This document shows positions 52,485 to 61,318 of a stretch of DNA of 62,786 nucleotides, in pieces (positions within the stretch are counted from its first letter, which is position 1; each line of letters starts with the position of its first letter). This DNA comes from an uncultured Pelagibacteraceae bacterium (GTDB lineage Bacteria > Pseudomonadota > Alphaproteobacteria > Pelagibacterales > Pelagibacteraceae): positions 1 to 62,786 of the forward strand of contig CACKWP010000005.1 of assembly GCA_902603945.1 (NCBI GenBank), read 5' to 3'. The position numbers and the translations under genes were made by a program. Below the pieces are notes generated by a model. It saw only the letters and a list, made by a program, of their open reading frames with translations. It ran no database searches and had not been told where the DNA came from.

Positions 52485-52918
52485 TGGCAAGCTTCGTTGA
52501 ATTTTTTAAGTCTCCAATAATTATATGGCCAAGGCGTGACAAAACCAACAGCTAACATTATCGGCACAACCCACCAAGTTAAAATAGCTCCTCCTGTTAA
52601 AAAATAATCAGTAGCGTTCATTGCAATTTCCATACTTACCATTGAGATTAAACTCATTCCAACAGCTGTTTTAAAAGCTAATTTTAAAGAAAAATTTTGT
52701 CTTAATAAGATAATCGTTTCTAAAATTATACTAGTAATAATTCCGTTGATTATCGCTAGAACCATTATTGCTAAAACAGGAAAGGGAATTTTAGTTAATT
52801 GAAAAAATAAAATAGTTCCAAAATCACCAATAGAACAACCAAGTAAACACCAAAATGTATTTTTGGCACTCCTAGACCAAGTGTGTTTACAACTCCAAGT
52901 AAATGTTTCAGAACTCAT
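52481..52918 (-). CDS. DUF4396 membrane protein
   Basis: 145 residues with four helices after a Cys/His-containing N-terminus (WSCKHTWSRSAKNTFWCLLGCSIGD). The family string MEIAMNATDYFLTGGAILTW lies near residues 93-112, quoted core EIAMNATDYF. DUF4396 genes often accompany copper or haem proteins; function unknown. Overlaps the CsaA-like gene by one base. Confidence 0.8.
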   Translation of the reverse strand: MSSETFTWSCKHTWSRSAKNTFWCLLGCSIGDFGTILFFQLTKIPFPVLAIMVLAIINGIITSIILETIILLRQNFSLKLAFKTAVGMSLISMVSMEIAMNATDYFLTGGAILTWWVVPIMLAVGFVTPWPYNYWRLKKFNEACH

Positions 52919-53253
52919 TATGCAATATCTAAACCATTATCAGTTTTCTGAGACGGGTGCACTAGGACAACTTTTCCGTCTTTTTCTATAGCTCCAAGCA
53001 CTAATATTTCTGATACAACACCAGCTATATTCTTTGTCGGAAAATTACAAACTCCAATAACTTGTTTGCCAACTAAATTTTCTGGGGTGTAATAGTGAGT
53101 AATCTGAGCTGAGGATTGCTTAATACCTATTTCTTTTCCAAAATCTACCTTAACTACTAATGAAGGTTTTCTTGCTTTTTCATTCACTTTTACTTCTAAG
53201 ACAGTACCAACTTTAATCTGCACTTTTTTAAAATCATCATAAGTTATTTCCAT
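52918..53253 (-). CDS. CsaA-like tRNA-binding (OB-fold) protein
   Basis: 111 residues, a single EMAP/Trbp111 OB domain: DFKKVQIKVGTVLEVKVNEKAR (core QIKVGTVLEV), SAQITHYYTPENLVGKQVIGVCNFP and the ending LVHPSQKTDNGLDIA. Secretion chaperone CsaA and tRNA structure-binding proteins share this fold; the tRNA role is the more certain biochemical property. Upstream gene of a leftward pair with DUF4396. Confidence 0.88.
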   Translation of the reverse strand: MEITYDDFKKVQIKVGTVLEVKVNEKARKPSLVVKVDFGKEIGIKQSSAQITHYYTPENLVGKQVIGVCNFPTKNIAGVVSEILVLGAIEKDGKVVLVHPSQKTDNGLDIA

Positions 53254-53271
53254 AAATTCCTTTCTATAAAT

Positions 53272-53297
53272 AAAAAAGGGGGCCTAAGCCCCCTTTT
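53272..53297 (-). terminator. intrinsic terminator after livK
   Basis: Perfect stem GGGGGC / GCCCCC (53278-53283 and 53288-53293) with a CTAA loop. On the minus strand it is followed by a run of six U, a textbook terminator for livK. Confidence 0.92.
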
Positions 53298-53317
53298 AAA
53301 TTAGTTAAGCAATTGAA

Positions 53318-54421
53318 TTACAGTTCTTTGTAATTACCTTTGCTCCACTCATAAAATACGTAACCTGGTAAGCTCACGTCACCTTTTTTATCAAAGCTTA
53401 ATGAACCAATTACAGTATCAAACTTACCTTTTCTCATTACTTTAAGAACTTTAGCAGGATCATTTGTTCCAGCTTGGTTAGCAGCTTGTTCAAATACTTG
53501 TAACGCAGCATATGAGTAAAGAACATAGCCTTCTGGCTCAATACCAGCAGCTTTAAATTCTTTTACAACATCTGCAGCTGCAGGATTATTTCTTGGATCT
53601 GGAGAGAAAGTCATTAACGTACCTTCACCTGCATCACCTGTAATATCCCAATATTCAGCTGTTACTAATGCATCTCCACTAATTAACTTAGTAGACATAC
53701 CTTGGTCTCTCATTTGTCTTACGATCAAACCACCTTCTGTGTGGTAACCACCAAGATAAACTGCATCGATGTTATTAGATTTTAGTTTTGAAACTAAAGC
53801 AGAGTAATCTTTTTCACCTGCTGTATAAGCTTCGTACATAGCTTCTTTAAGGCCAGCTTTCTTCATGTTCTTTCTTGTAGCGTCTGCTAAACCTTTTCCG
53901 TAAGCAGTTTTGTCATGAAGTATAGCTACTTTTTTACCTTTGTAGTTGTCAGCTAAGAATTTACCAGCAACTTCACCTTGCTGATCATCTCTACCACAAA
54001 CTCTAAAAGTATATTTTCCACCTTTATCCGTTAACGCTGGATTTGTTGAAGCTGGTGAAACTTGTATAATTCCTTCTTCATTGTATACCGCTGAAGCTGG
54101 AATTGAAGAACCAGAGCAGAAGTGACCTGCAACATAAGCTACACCTTGACCAGCAAATTTGTTGGCTACAGCAACAGCTTGTTTAGGATCGCAAGCATCG
54201 TCTCCGATTTCTAATTTAACTTTCTCACCATTAATTCCACCTTTTTTATTAACGTGCTTTAACCACATTTCAGCACCAGCTTTTAACTGAGCACCAAAAG
54301 AAGCATACTGGCCTGACATAGGTCCAGCAGAAGCAACAACAACGTCAGCTTTAGCTGATACTGTTGCAAGCATTAATGTTCCGGCAATTAATGAAAGAAG
54401 TTTATTGAACGTTCTTAACAT
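53318..54421 (-). CDS. livK: branched-chain amino acid ABC transporter, substrate-binding protein
   Basis: 367 residues with a signal peptide (MLRTFNKLLSLIAGTLMLATVSAKA). The mature LivJ/LivK fold begins VVVASAGPMSGQYASFGAQL and includes VAVANKFAGQGVAYVAGHFCSG and YTFRVCGRDDQQG. Binds Leu/Ile/Val or related solutes in the periplasm. Slightly more G+C-rich than neighbours, as often for abundant proteins. Last in the liv run, after a 78 bp AT-rich leader with the inverted repeat TTACAA-TC-TTGTAA (54473-54486), and followed by a strong terminator. Confidence 0.95.
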   Translation of the reverse strand: MLRTFNKLLSLIAGTLMLATVSAKADVVVASAGPMSGQYASFGAQLKAGAEMWLKHVNKKGGINGEKVKLEIGDDACDPKQAVAVANKFAGQGVAYVAGHFCSGSSIPASAVYNEEGIIQVSPASTNPALTDKGGKYTFRVCGRDDQQGEVAGKFLADNYKGKKVAILHDKTAYGKGLADATRKNMKKAGLKEAMYEAYTAGEKDYSALVSKLKSNNIDAVYLGGYHTEGGLIVRQMRDQGMSTKLISGDALVTAEYWDITGDAGEGTLMTFSPDPRNNPAAADVVKEFKAAGIEPEGYVLYSYAALQVFEQAANQAGTNDPAKVLKVMRKGKFDTVIGSLSFDKKGDVSLPGYVFYEWSKGNYKEL

Positions 54422-54499
54422 ATTATTTCCCTTTGTTGTTAATTAATTAATTATTGATATTGAACACCTTAATTACAATCTTGTAAATATGAAAAAAAG

Positions 54500-55219
54500 T
54501 TAATTTTTTGCCCCACCTTCGAGATAAGCGGCTTGTATATCTTTATTTTTGAGCAACTCTTGACCTGAACCCTTAATGGTCACTTTGCCATTTACTAAAA
54601 CATATGCTCTGTCAGCAAGCTCTAAAGCTTTTTTGGCATTTTGCTCAACTAAAAAAATAGTTACATTTTTTTCCTTATTAATATTTTTTATTGAAACAAA
54701 TATTTGATTAACTAATTTAGGTGCTATTCCAAGTGAAGGTTCATCTAATAAAAGTACTTTGGGTTTACTCATTAAAGCTCTTCCAATTGCTAACATTTGC
54801 TGTTCTCCTCCAGAAAGTGTTCCCCCTCTTTGCGTTTTTCTATCACTCAATACAGGAAATAAATCATAAACTTCCTTAATATCATTTTCAAAATACTTTC
54901 CTTTTTCGTTGGCATGAGCACCTAATCTTAAATTTTCTTCTACAGTTAATCTTGAAAAAATTCTTCTGCCTTCTGGTACTTGGCAAATACCCAAATCAAC
55001 AATTTTATGGGGCTGTTTGTTTTCAATATTCTCACCGTTAAAAACTATATTTCCTCTTTTAGCTTTATTCACGCCACTAATAGTCATTAGCAAAGTTGAT
55101 TTACCCGCTCCGTTAGATCCAATTAAAGAAACAATTTCACCATCATTCACATCAAGATCTACACCTCTAAGAGCTTGGATTTTTCCGTAAAAAGTTTCAA
55201 CATTAGAAATTTTAAGCAT
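54500..55219 (-). CDS. livF: branched-chain amino acid ABC transporter, ATPase LivF
   Basis: 239 residues with Walker A GSNGAGKST (about 33-41), the signature LSGGEQQMLAIGRAL (about 134-148) and Walker B VLLLDEPSLG. LivF-type from the QVPEGRRIFSRLTVEENLRLGA string. Starts one base overlapping the end of livG. Precedes livK by a 78 bp gap. Confidence 0.95.
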   Translation of the reverse strand: MLKISNVETFYGKIQALRGVDLDVNDGEIVSLIGSNGAGKSTLLMTISGVNKAKRGNIVFNGENIENKQPHKIVDLGICQVPEGRRIFSRLTVEENLRLGAHANEKGKYFENDIKEVYDLFPVLSDRKTQRGGTLSGGEQQMLAIGRALMSKPKVLLLDEPSLGIAPKLVNQIFVSIKNINKEKNVTIFLVEQNAKKALELADRAYVLVNGKVTIKGSGQELLKNKDIQAAYLEGGAKN

Positions 55220-56010
55220 TATTCATCAACTCCAAGATAAGCCTCAATAACTTCTTTGCTATTTTTAGTTTGATTAGCTGTTCCTTCAAATATTTTCTTA
55301 CCATAGTTTAAAACAACAACATGATCAGAAATTCCCATCACTACACTCATGTCATGTTCAATTAATAAAATTCCTGTTTGTTTCTCGGTTTTAATGAATT
55401 TTAATAGTTTATTTAATTCAGCAGACTCTTTTGGATTTAATCCTGCGGCTGGTTCATCTAAACACAATAACCTTGGTTCAATACACATTGCACGAACAAT
55501 TTCTAATTTTCTTTGATCCCCATAAGGTAGGTCTCCTGCATTATCATCAGCTCGGTGTGTTAAACCAATAATATCTAACCAGTATTTTGCTTTATCAACG
55601 GCCAACTGTTCTTTATCTCTGTAAGATTTAAGGTTAAGTAAGCCATACAAAGAATAACCAGAAGCAACCATTAATTCATTATGCTGAGCAACTAACAAAT
55701 TCTCAAGAACTGACATTGCTGGGAACAGTCTAATATTTTGAAAAGTTCTAGCTACCTTTGCTACATAAGCAATTTTAAAGTCTGTATATTTTCTTAATGA
55801 AATTTTGCTATCCTCTTTATGTAAAAACATTTGACCATTAGTAGGTTTATAAAATCCTGTTAGACAATTAAATACAGTAGTCTTTCCTGCTCCGTTAGGT
55901 CCAATGATAGAAGTTATTTGGTTATTCTTTGCATCAAAACTTAAATCATCAATTGCAGTCAAACCACCAAACTTCATTGTTAAATTTTCTACTGATAATA
56001 AGTTGCTCAT
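55219..56010 (-). CDS. livG: branched-chain amino acid ABC transporter, ATPase LivG
   Basis: 263 residues with Walker A GPNGAGKTT (about 37-45), the variant signature DLPYGDQRKLEIVRA, and Walker B LLCLDEPAAGLNPKE with the LivG hallmark AAGLNPKE. ARTFQNIRLFPAMSVLENLLVAQHN is also typical. Overlaps livM by 4 bp and livF by one base. Confidence 0.95.
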   Translation of the reverse strand: MSNLLSVENLTMKFGGLTAIDDLSFDAKNNQITSIIGPNGAGKTTVFNCLTGFYKPTNGQMFLHKEDSKISLRKYTDFKIAYVAKVARTFQNIRLFPAMSVLENLLVAQHNELMVASGYSLYGLLNLKSYRDKEQLAVDKAKYWLDIIGLTHRADDNAGDLPYGDQRKLEIVRAMCIEPRLLCLDEPAAGLNPKESAELNKLLKFIKTEKQTGILLIEHDMSVVMGISDHVVVLNYGKKIFEGTANQTKNSKEVIEAYLGVDE

Positions 56011-57275
56011 TTCTTGTCTCCATGCATAAGAATAGTTGGCTTCCTATTTGCTAAAATTCCTTTTGGTTTAAACACCATAATTAAAACCATCGCTCCACCA
56101 AAAGCGATCATCCTATATTGTTCTAAATCTCTAAACATTTCTGTAATTCCTATTAAGAAAATTGATGCGAGAACTACTCCAGTTTGTGAACCCATACCGC
56201 CTAATACAACAATTGCAACAATGATAGCTGACTCAATAAATGTAAAACTTTCTGGGCTTATAAATGCTTGTCGTGTTGCAAAAAAAGAACCTGCAAAACC
56301 GCCAAACATAGCACCAATTGCAAAAGCAGTTAATTTTGTATTTGTAGGATTTACACCTAAAGATTTGCAAGCGATCTCATCTTCTCTTAAAGCCTCCCAG
56401 GCTCTACCAACAGGAAGTTTTCTTATCTTCAGCGTAAAGTAATTTGTAATTAAGGCTAATACTAAAATTAAATAGTATAGAAATATTATTCGGTGCATTG
56501 TTGAATATTCAAGATTGAAAAACAAATGAAAACTTGTTTCCCCTTCATCAGGAGATCTTTTAAAAGGTAATCCAAAAAAAGATGGTCGTGGTATTCCAGT
56601 AATACCATCAGGTCCATTAGTTACTTCATACCAATTGATTAAAATAATTCTTATAATTTCTCCAAAACCTAAAGTAACAATGGCAAGATAATCTCCTCTT
56701 AATCGTAAAACAGGAAAGCCAAGTAAGATTCCAAAAAAAGCTGCAAATAATCCTGCCAAAGGTAAACAAATCCAAAAGGACCAACCAAAAGTTGTTGCGA
56801 TCAAAGCATAAGAATATGCACCAACTGCATAGAAAGCCACATAACCTAAATCGAGAAGACCTGCTAAACCAACTACAATATTTAAACCCCAACCAAGCAT
56901 GATGTAGGTTAAAATCATTATAGCAACATCCATAAAGTATCTGTCGGTAAAAGGTAGAAACGGAAACACAACAGCAAATAAAATTGCAGTAATAGCAAAG
57001 TGTTTTGCTTTATCTTCAGTTATCGCTGAGAACTTAGATGTGAACTTTGAAAAAAAAGTAATTTCATTTTTTCTTGCGGAATTTAAATTTATTAAAAATC
57101 GTCCTAAAATACAAAGTCCAACTAATAAAAAAACTATGCCCCATTGAGGAGTAATATATAAACCTTCTCCTTTAGATGCAGTTCTGAGACCAACTATCGG
57201 GCCGAACAAAGCTAAAGCAATTAAACCTGTGAATAAACTATCTTTAAATGATTGAATGATATCTTTCTTTTCCAT
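56007..57275 (-). CDS. livM: branched-chain amino acid ABC transporter, permease LivM
   Basis: 422 residues with about ten helices; longer than average through an N-terminal extra hydrophobic pair before the conserved core. Core strings: GWGLNIVVGLAGLLDLGYVAFYAVGAYSYAL (core GLAGLLDLGYVAFYAVGAY), LRLRGDYLAIVTLGFGEI and REDEIACKSLGVNPTNTKL, the EAA-like coupling region. Overlaps livH by one base. Confidence 0.95.
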   Translation of the reverse strand: MEKKDIIQSFKDSLFTGLIALALFGPIVGLRTASKGEGLYITPQWGIVFLLVGLCILGRFLINLNSARKNEITFFSKFTSKFSAITEDKAKHFAITAILFAVVFPFLPFTDRYFMDVAIMILTYIMLGWGLNIVVGLAGLLDLGYVAFYAVGAYSYALIATTFGWSFWICLPLAGLFAAFFGILLGFPVLRLRGDYLAIVTLGFGEIIRIILINWYEVTNGPDGITGIPRPSFFGLPFKRSPDEGETSFHLFFNLEYSTMHRIIFLYYLILVLALITNYFTLKIRKLPVGRAWEALREDEIACKSLGVNPTNTKLTAFAIGAMFGGFAGSFFATRQAFISPESFTFIESAIIVAIVVLGGMGSQTGVVLASIFLIGITEMFRDLEQYRMIAFGGAMVLIMVFKPKGILANRKPTILMHGDKK

Positions 57276-58186
57276 TAAACTTTCTCGATATCAGGTTTTC
57301 CAAGAAATCCAGTTGGAAAGAAAATTAAAACTACAATTAATACACTAAAAGCTGCAACATCTTTATATTCAAGTGAAACATATCCAGCCCAGAAGGTTTC
57401 TATAAGTCCGATTAATAAGCCACCTAACATTGCTCCAGGCAATGATCCAATTCCTCCTAACACTGCTGCAGTAAAAGCTTTTATTCCAGCTAAGAACCCA
57501 ATGTAAAAATCAATTACACCGTAATAAAGGACAAACATCATTCCAGCTACTGATGCTAATGAGGAACCAATAATAAACGTAATTGATATTGTTCTGTCTA
57601 CATTTATTCCTAACAATGCAGTCATTGTTCTATCTTGTTCACAAGCTCTTTGAGCTCTACCTAAATCTGTTTTTGTAATAAGATAAGTAAAAATACCCAT
57701 TAAAATTATTGTTAAGATAACGATAAAAATTTGAAGATAACTAACTGTAACAATAAAATCAGAATTCTTAAAAAATTCTAAACCACCGCTAATCATAGGC
57801 TGCATAGGCTTTACTCTAGCCCCTTGAGCTACTTGAACGTAATTTTGTAAAACGATTGACATACCTAATGCAGAAATAAGTGGAGCTAATCTGAAAGATC
57901 CTCTTAATGGTTTGTAAGCTAATTTCTCAACTGTCCATCCATAGCAAGCCGTGAAAAGCATAGCTATTAATAAAACTAAAAGTAAAATAATTGGTAATGC
58001 TACTCCAGTTAAACCAAAAATAATAAATGAAATTAAAGCAACAAAAGCTCCTATCATAAAAATATCACCATGTGCAAAATTAATCATTCCAATAATTCCA
58101 TAAACCATGGTGTAACCTATCGCGATAAGTCCGTAGATTGAACCTAAAGTAATCCCGTTTACTAATTGTTGTATAAAATATTCCAT
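57275..58186 (-). CDS. livH: branched-chain amino acid ABC transporter, permease LivH
   Basis: 303 residues with eight to nine helices. N-terminal GITLGSIYGLIAIGYTMVYG and INFAHGDIFMIGAFVA are LivH hallmarks; RACEQDRTMTALLGINVDRT is the coupling loop. First gene in the leftward livHMGFK series; the P5C-reductase-like gene lies 3 bp upstream on the same strand and may share its promoter. Confidence 0.95.
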   Translation of the reverse strand: MEYFIQQLVNGITLGSIYGLIAIGYTMVYGIIGMINFAHGDIFMIGAFVALISFIIFGLTGVALPIILLLVLLIAMLFTACYGWTVEKLAYKPLRGSFRLAPLISALGMSIVLQNYVQVAQGARVKPMQPMISGGLEFFKNSDFIVTVSYLQIFIVILTIILMGIFTYLITKTDLGRAQRACEQDRTMTALLGINVDRTISITFIIGSSLASVAGMMFVLYYGVIDFYIGFLAGIKAFTAAVLGGIGSLPGAMLGGLLIGLIETFWAGYVSLEYKDVAAFSVLIVVLIFFPTGFLGKPDIEKV

Positions 58187-58189
58187 GAT

Positions 58190-58954
58190 TTATTTACTTA
58201 CTCTTTTATTTACATTTTCAAGAGCTTTGGTGAACTTAGTAAAGAATTTTCCTTTTTTCAATTCATTAAGAACCTGCATATTTAGGCCTTTTGGTGTCTG
58301 TGAGTCCGCTACTAGTTTTTTAAATCCTTGAGATGATTTATTTAGAGCATCCTGGCTTAAGGACAAAAATAATTCAGCTACATATGTATCTGCTAGTTTT
58401 TTGTTTATACCCTTTTTACTTAACCATTTAGAGCTTGTATAAAGTATCTCATAATATGTTGCCATTAAAGAGGCAGTAGACCAAAACTTATAGCTTAGTT
58501 TTTCATTTCTCACTTCTAGAACTTGCCCTACATGTTTAAAAATATTCTTAGCAAATTTACTTGGCGGGCAAACAATAACTGGTCCTTTTTTAATTTCAAT
58601 TGGAGGTAAAGGTATAGCTCTTACAATATTCTTGCTCTTTGTAATTTTTTTAAGTTTATCCAAATTAATTGTTGAAATAAGACTTATTATTTTTTTATTT
58701 TTTGAAAATTTTAATTTAGGTAATATTTTATAACCAACATTTGGCGTTACACCCAATAGTACTACTGAGGATTTATCTATTATATCTTGATTATTGTTCA
58801 ATATTTTTATTTTTCCGTAACTTTTAGATAGTTTTTTAGCTATGTTTCTATTTCTTGAAGATATATAAATTCTCTTAATTTTTAGCTTTGATTTAAAAAT
58901 ACCAAAAATAATTGATGATGAAATTTTACCAGTTCCAATAAATCCTAAAATCAT
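58190..58954 (-). CDS. pyrroline-5-carboxylate reductase-like protein
   Basis: 254 residues: GFIGTGKISSSIIFGI (NADPH-binding) and VLLGVTPNVGYKIL, then the helical domain with SQTPKGLNMQVL near residue 225, corresponding to the P5CR SPGGTT segment but altered. The sequence is divergent and Lys-rich, so it may be a paralogue rather than the proline-synthesis ProC. It sits just ahead of livH on the same strand. Confidence 0.75.
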   Translation of the reverse strand: MILGFIGTGKISSSIIFGIFKSKLKIKRIYISSRNRNIAKKLSKSYGKIKILNNNQDIIDKSSVVLLGVTPNVGYKILPKLKFSKNKKIISLISTINLDKLKKITKSKNIVRAIPLPPIEIKKGPVIVCPPSKFAKNIFKHVGQVLEVRNEKLSYKFWSTASLMATYYEILYTSSKWLSKKGINKKLADTYVAELFLSLSQDALNKSSQGFKKLVADSQTPKGLNMQVLNELKKGKFFTKFTKALENVNKRVSK

Positions 58955-58956
58955 GA

Positions 58957-60036
58957 ATGATGCAGAATAACCAAGCTATTCCTTTTAATAAAGAAAATTT
59001 TAAACAGATATTTTCAATACCGTTTATATCTGTCATCATAATATCAATACCAAGTGCAATAATAGCTGAATATTTTAATATTCCTTTAGCTTGGTTCTTG
59101 GGACCAATGCTAATAACTTCTTTGGCTTCATTAATGGGTCTTAAAACTAAAATGCCGAGATTGGTATTATCTTCTATATTAATAATTCTTGGTCTTTATA
59201 TTGGTAACTACATAGACAAAGATTTATTCAGTCAAATGCAAGATTGGATTTGGACTTCTTTTATTATGTTAATTTATATAATTTTAAGTGTTCTAATTGT
59301 TTCAAAATATTTAGAAAAGTTTTCTAAATATGAGAAAAAAACATCTATTTTTTCGGCAGCTCCAGGTGCGTTAGGGCCATTAATGATTTTAGCTGAAGAT
59401 GAAAAGAGTGATTTAAGTCAAGTAGCAACTTCTCATTTAATTAGACTAATTATAATCATTACTGTTTTTCCTTTTATTGTTAATAGTTTTTATAGTGTAG
59501 AAAATATAAAAATTACTCAAGACTTAGCGGCTAATCAAAATTTATCTCAATTGTTAATTTTAGTAGTATCTTCAATCTTCTTAGTTTTGATTTTTGAAAA
59601 AGTAAAAGTACCGGCAGCTTTATTAACTGGGACGTTAGTTGCTAGTGGATTTCTTCAAATTACAGAAGTAGCGAGTTATGAAGTTTCTCCAGATATCATT
59701 GATTATTGTTTGTTGATTTTAGGATCGTCGGTAGGATGCAGATTTGCTGATAAGACTTTTGGTGAAATTGGAAGAAATGCTTTACATAGTTTTGTTGCTA
59801 CATTCTTACTTGTAGTACTAGGAGTTGTTGCAGCGGTGGTAGCAAGTTTAGTGATTAATAAAAACTTTTTTACTTTACTCCTTTCGTATTGTCCTGGAGG
59901 AATCTATGAGGTGGCAGTTATTGCTATATTTTTTGATCTTGATCCTGAATTTGTCTCGTTTCACCATATAATAAGATTATTAATGATCTTATTTACTGTC
60001 CCGGTGATATTGAAAATTGTTTCTAAAAAAGCCTAA
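58957..60036 (+). CDS. AbrB-family (PF05145-type) membrane transporter
   Basis: 359 residues with about ten helices in two repeats: FNIPLAWFLGPMLITSLASL near residues 46-65 and the related VKVPAALLTGTLVASGFLQI near 222-241, plus YCPGGIYEVAVIAIFFDLDP. Once misnamed ammonia monooxygenase; members are putative metabolite transporters or regulators. The start is 2 bases from the divergent P5CR-like gene. Substrate unknown. Confidence 0.85.
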   Translation: MMQNNQAIPFNKENFKQIFSIPFISVIIISIPSAIIAEYFNIPLAWFLGPMLITSLASLMGLKTKMPRLVLSSILIILGLYIGNYIDKDLFSQMQDWIWTSFIMLIYIILSVLIVSKYLEKFSKYEKKTSIFSAAPGALGPLMILAEDEKSDLSQVATSHLIRLIIIITVFPFIVNSFYSVENIKITQDLAANQNLSQLLILVVSSIFLVLIFEKVKVPAALLTGTLVASGFLQITEVASYEVSPDIIDYCLLILGSSVGCRFADKTFGEIGRNALHSFVATFLLVVLGVVAAVVASLVINKNFFTLLLSYCPGGIYEVAVIAIFFDLDPEFVSFHHIIRLLMILFTVPVILKIVSKKA

Positions 60037-60087
60037 ATTAATCTCTTCTATTTTTGACTCAAAGGTTTCAATCAAGTACAAATTCGT

Positions 60088-60474
60088 ATGGCAAACTTAT
60101 TAGACCTTGTTGGAAGAATTCTAATCTCAGCACTATTTCTTATCTCAGCTTACGATAAAATATTTAGTATTGATGGGACTATGAGCTGGATGGAGGGGTT
60201 TGGAATGCCTGGATTTCTATTATATCCAACAATAGCTATCGAGATAATTTTACCATTATTTGTAATAATCGGATATCAAGCAAGAATATCAGCAGGACTA
60301 CTTGCTATCTTTTGTATAGCAACTGCGTTTATATTCCATTATGATTTTGTCGACCAAATGCAGACGATTAGTTTTCTTAAAAATCTTGGATTAGCAGGTG
60401 GTTTCTTTTTCATTGTTGTAAATGGCACTAAAGAGTGGTCAGTGGATAGAGAAAAAAAATACGTCAGATTATAA
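60088..60474 (+). CDS. DoxX-family membrane protein
   Basis: 128 residues with four helices: LVGRILISALFLISAYDKI and IAIEIILPLFVIIGYQARISA are DoxX landmarks. Family members include subunits of thiosulfate:quinone oxidoreductase and membrane redox partners of SodA and SseA, but most are unassigned. Downstream of AbrB on the same strand and terminated at 60479-60507. Confidence 0.85.
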   Translation: MANLLDLVGRILISALFLISAYDKIFSIDGTMSWMEGFGMPGFLLYPTIAIEIILPLFVIIGYQARISAGLLAIFCIATAFIFHYDFVDQMQTISFLKNLGLAGGFFFIVVNGTKEWSVDREKKYVRL

Positions 60475-60478
60475 AAAA

Positions 60479-60507
60479 AAACCCACTATAATTAATATAG
60501 TGGGTTT
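60479..60507. terminator. bidirectional intrinsic terminator
   Basis: Perfect 12 bp inverted repeat AAACCCACTATA / TATAGTGGGTTT (60479-60490 and 60496-60507) with an ATTAA loop; A-run on the left, AAATTTTTC on the right. Serves both the convergent doxX and outer-membrane-protein genes. Confidence 0.88.
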
Positions 60508-60527
60508 AAATTTTTCTTTAACTTAAA

Positions 60528-61184
60528 TTAAAACGCGTATGATAATTTAAACTGAAGTGTATCTAGGTCTGCTTCGATTTTATTATTAGTCGTTACTCCT
60601 GTTCTAGCTACTGAAGATGTTAATGAAATATCTTCATAGTCAGTGTAAAGTAACTCAACTCTAATATTATCGTTTTTAGCACCTATTCCAACTACAGCAC
60701 CGTAGATATCATCAGATCCGTACTTTGATCCAGTTCCTAATGACTCATTAGTGTCTAGTTCTACGAAAGCAACACCAGCTTTTAAAAACATAGTGTCAGA
60801 TAACATATAGTTTGAATATAATGTTACGTGATTGTTTAATTCTGCTTGAGCTTCGTTAGTTCTACTAGTAGAAGTTGTTGTTGTCGTACCACTTACAGAA
60901 GATTCAACATCAGTTCTTTTCTTTGTTGATTTGCTTACATCAGCACTTAATGGGATGTAATCTAAACCAACTGAAATTGTATCTGAATATGCATATTCTA
61001 CGAATAGTGAAGGGATTACAACTAAGTTGTCCGCTTCACCAGCAGTAGACTCTGTACCTTCTGTCTCAGTACCAGACGCATCAATTTGAGTTAATGCAGC
61101 AGAAACACCGAAAGATATATCTGCATAAGCTTTACCGACAAAAGTCAGCATGCTTATCATTAATACAAAAATTGTTTTTTTCAT
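60528..61184 (-). CDS. small outer-membrane beta-barrel protein
   Basis: 218 residues with a signal peptide (MKKTIFVLMISMLTFVGKAYA). The mature part has alternating hydrophobic strands (e.g. LVVIPSLFVEYAYSD, SVGLDYIPLSAD, LQFKLSYAF) and ends in Phe, the usual recognition signal for barrel assembly. Two Ser/Thr/Glu-rich loops (about residues 36-50 and 90-112) should face outside. OmpW-like or general 8-strand porin; ligand unknown. Composition is richer in G+C than flanking genes, consistent with high expression. Confidence 0.8.
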   Translation of the reverse strand: MKKTIFVLMISMLTFVGKAYADISFGVSAALTQIDASGTETEGTESTAGEADNLVVIPSLFVEYAYSDTISVGLDYIPLSADVSKSTKKRTDVESSVSGTTTTTSTSRTNEAQAELNNHVTLYSNYMLSDTMFLKAGVAFVELDTNESLGTGSKYGSDDIYGAVVGIGAKNDNIRVELLYTDYEDISLTSSVARTGVTTNNKIEADLDTLQFKLSYAF

Positions 61185-61318
61185 TGTGTACCTTAATTTA
61201 TAAATTAACGTTAAAGCACAAATACCATAATAGACCTAAGGGTCAATCTAAAAATTGTCATAATTTATCGAAAAATATTGATTTTATTGACTTTTTTTGT
61301 TGTATTTTTACAACAAGC

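Noticed and set aside
54436-54453. AATTAATTAATTAATTA simple repeat, also present in part near 10800
   Set aside because: Low-complexity sequence expected at this base composition; no further copies in a pattern suggesting a mobile or CRISPR element.
56626-56892. Cys/Trp/Phe-rich minus-strand frame of 88 codons inside livM
   Set aside because: Same strand but another frame of the conserved livM permease; composition is typical of an out-of-frame reading of membrane helices.
61297-61316. Inverted repeat TTGTTGT / ACAACAA after tctA, considered as a terminator
   Set aside because: A weak A/U stem; on the minus strand it is followed by an A run, not U.
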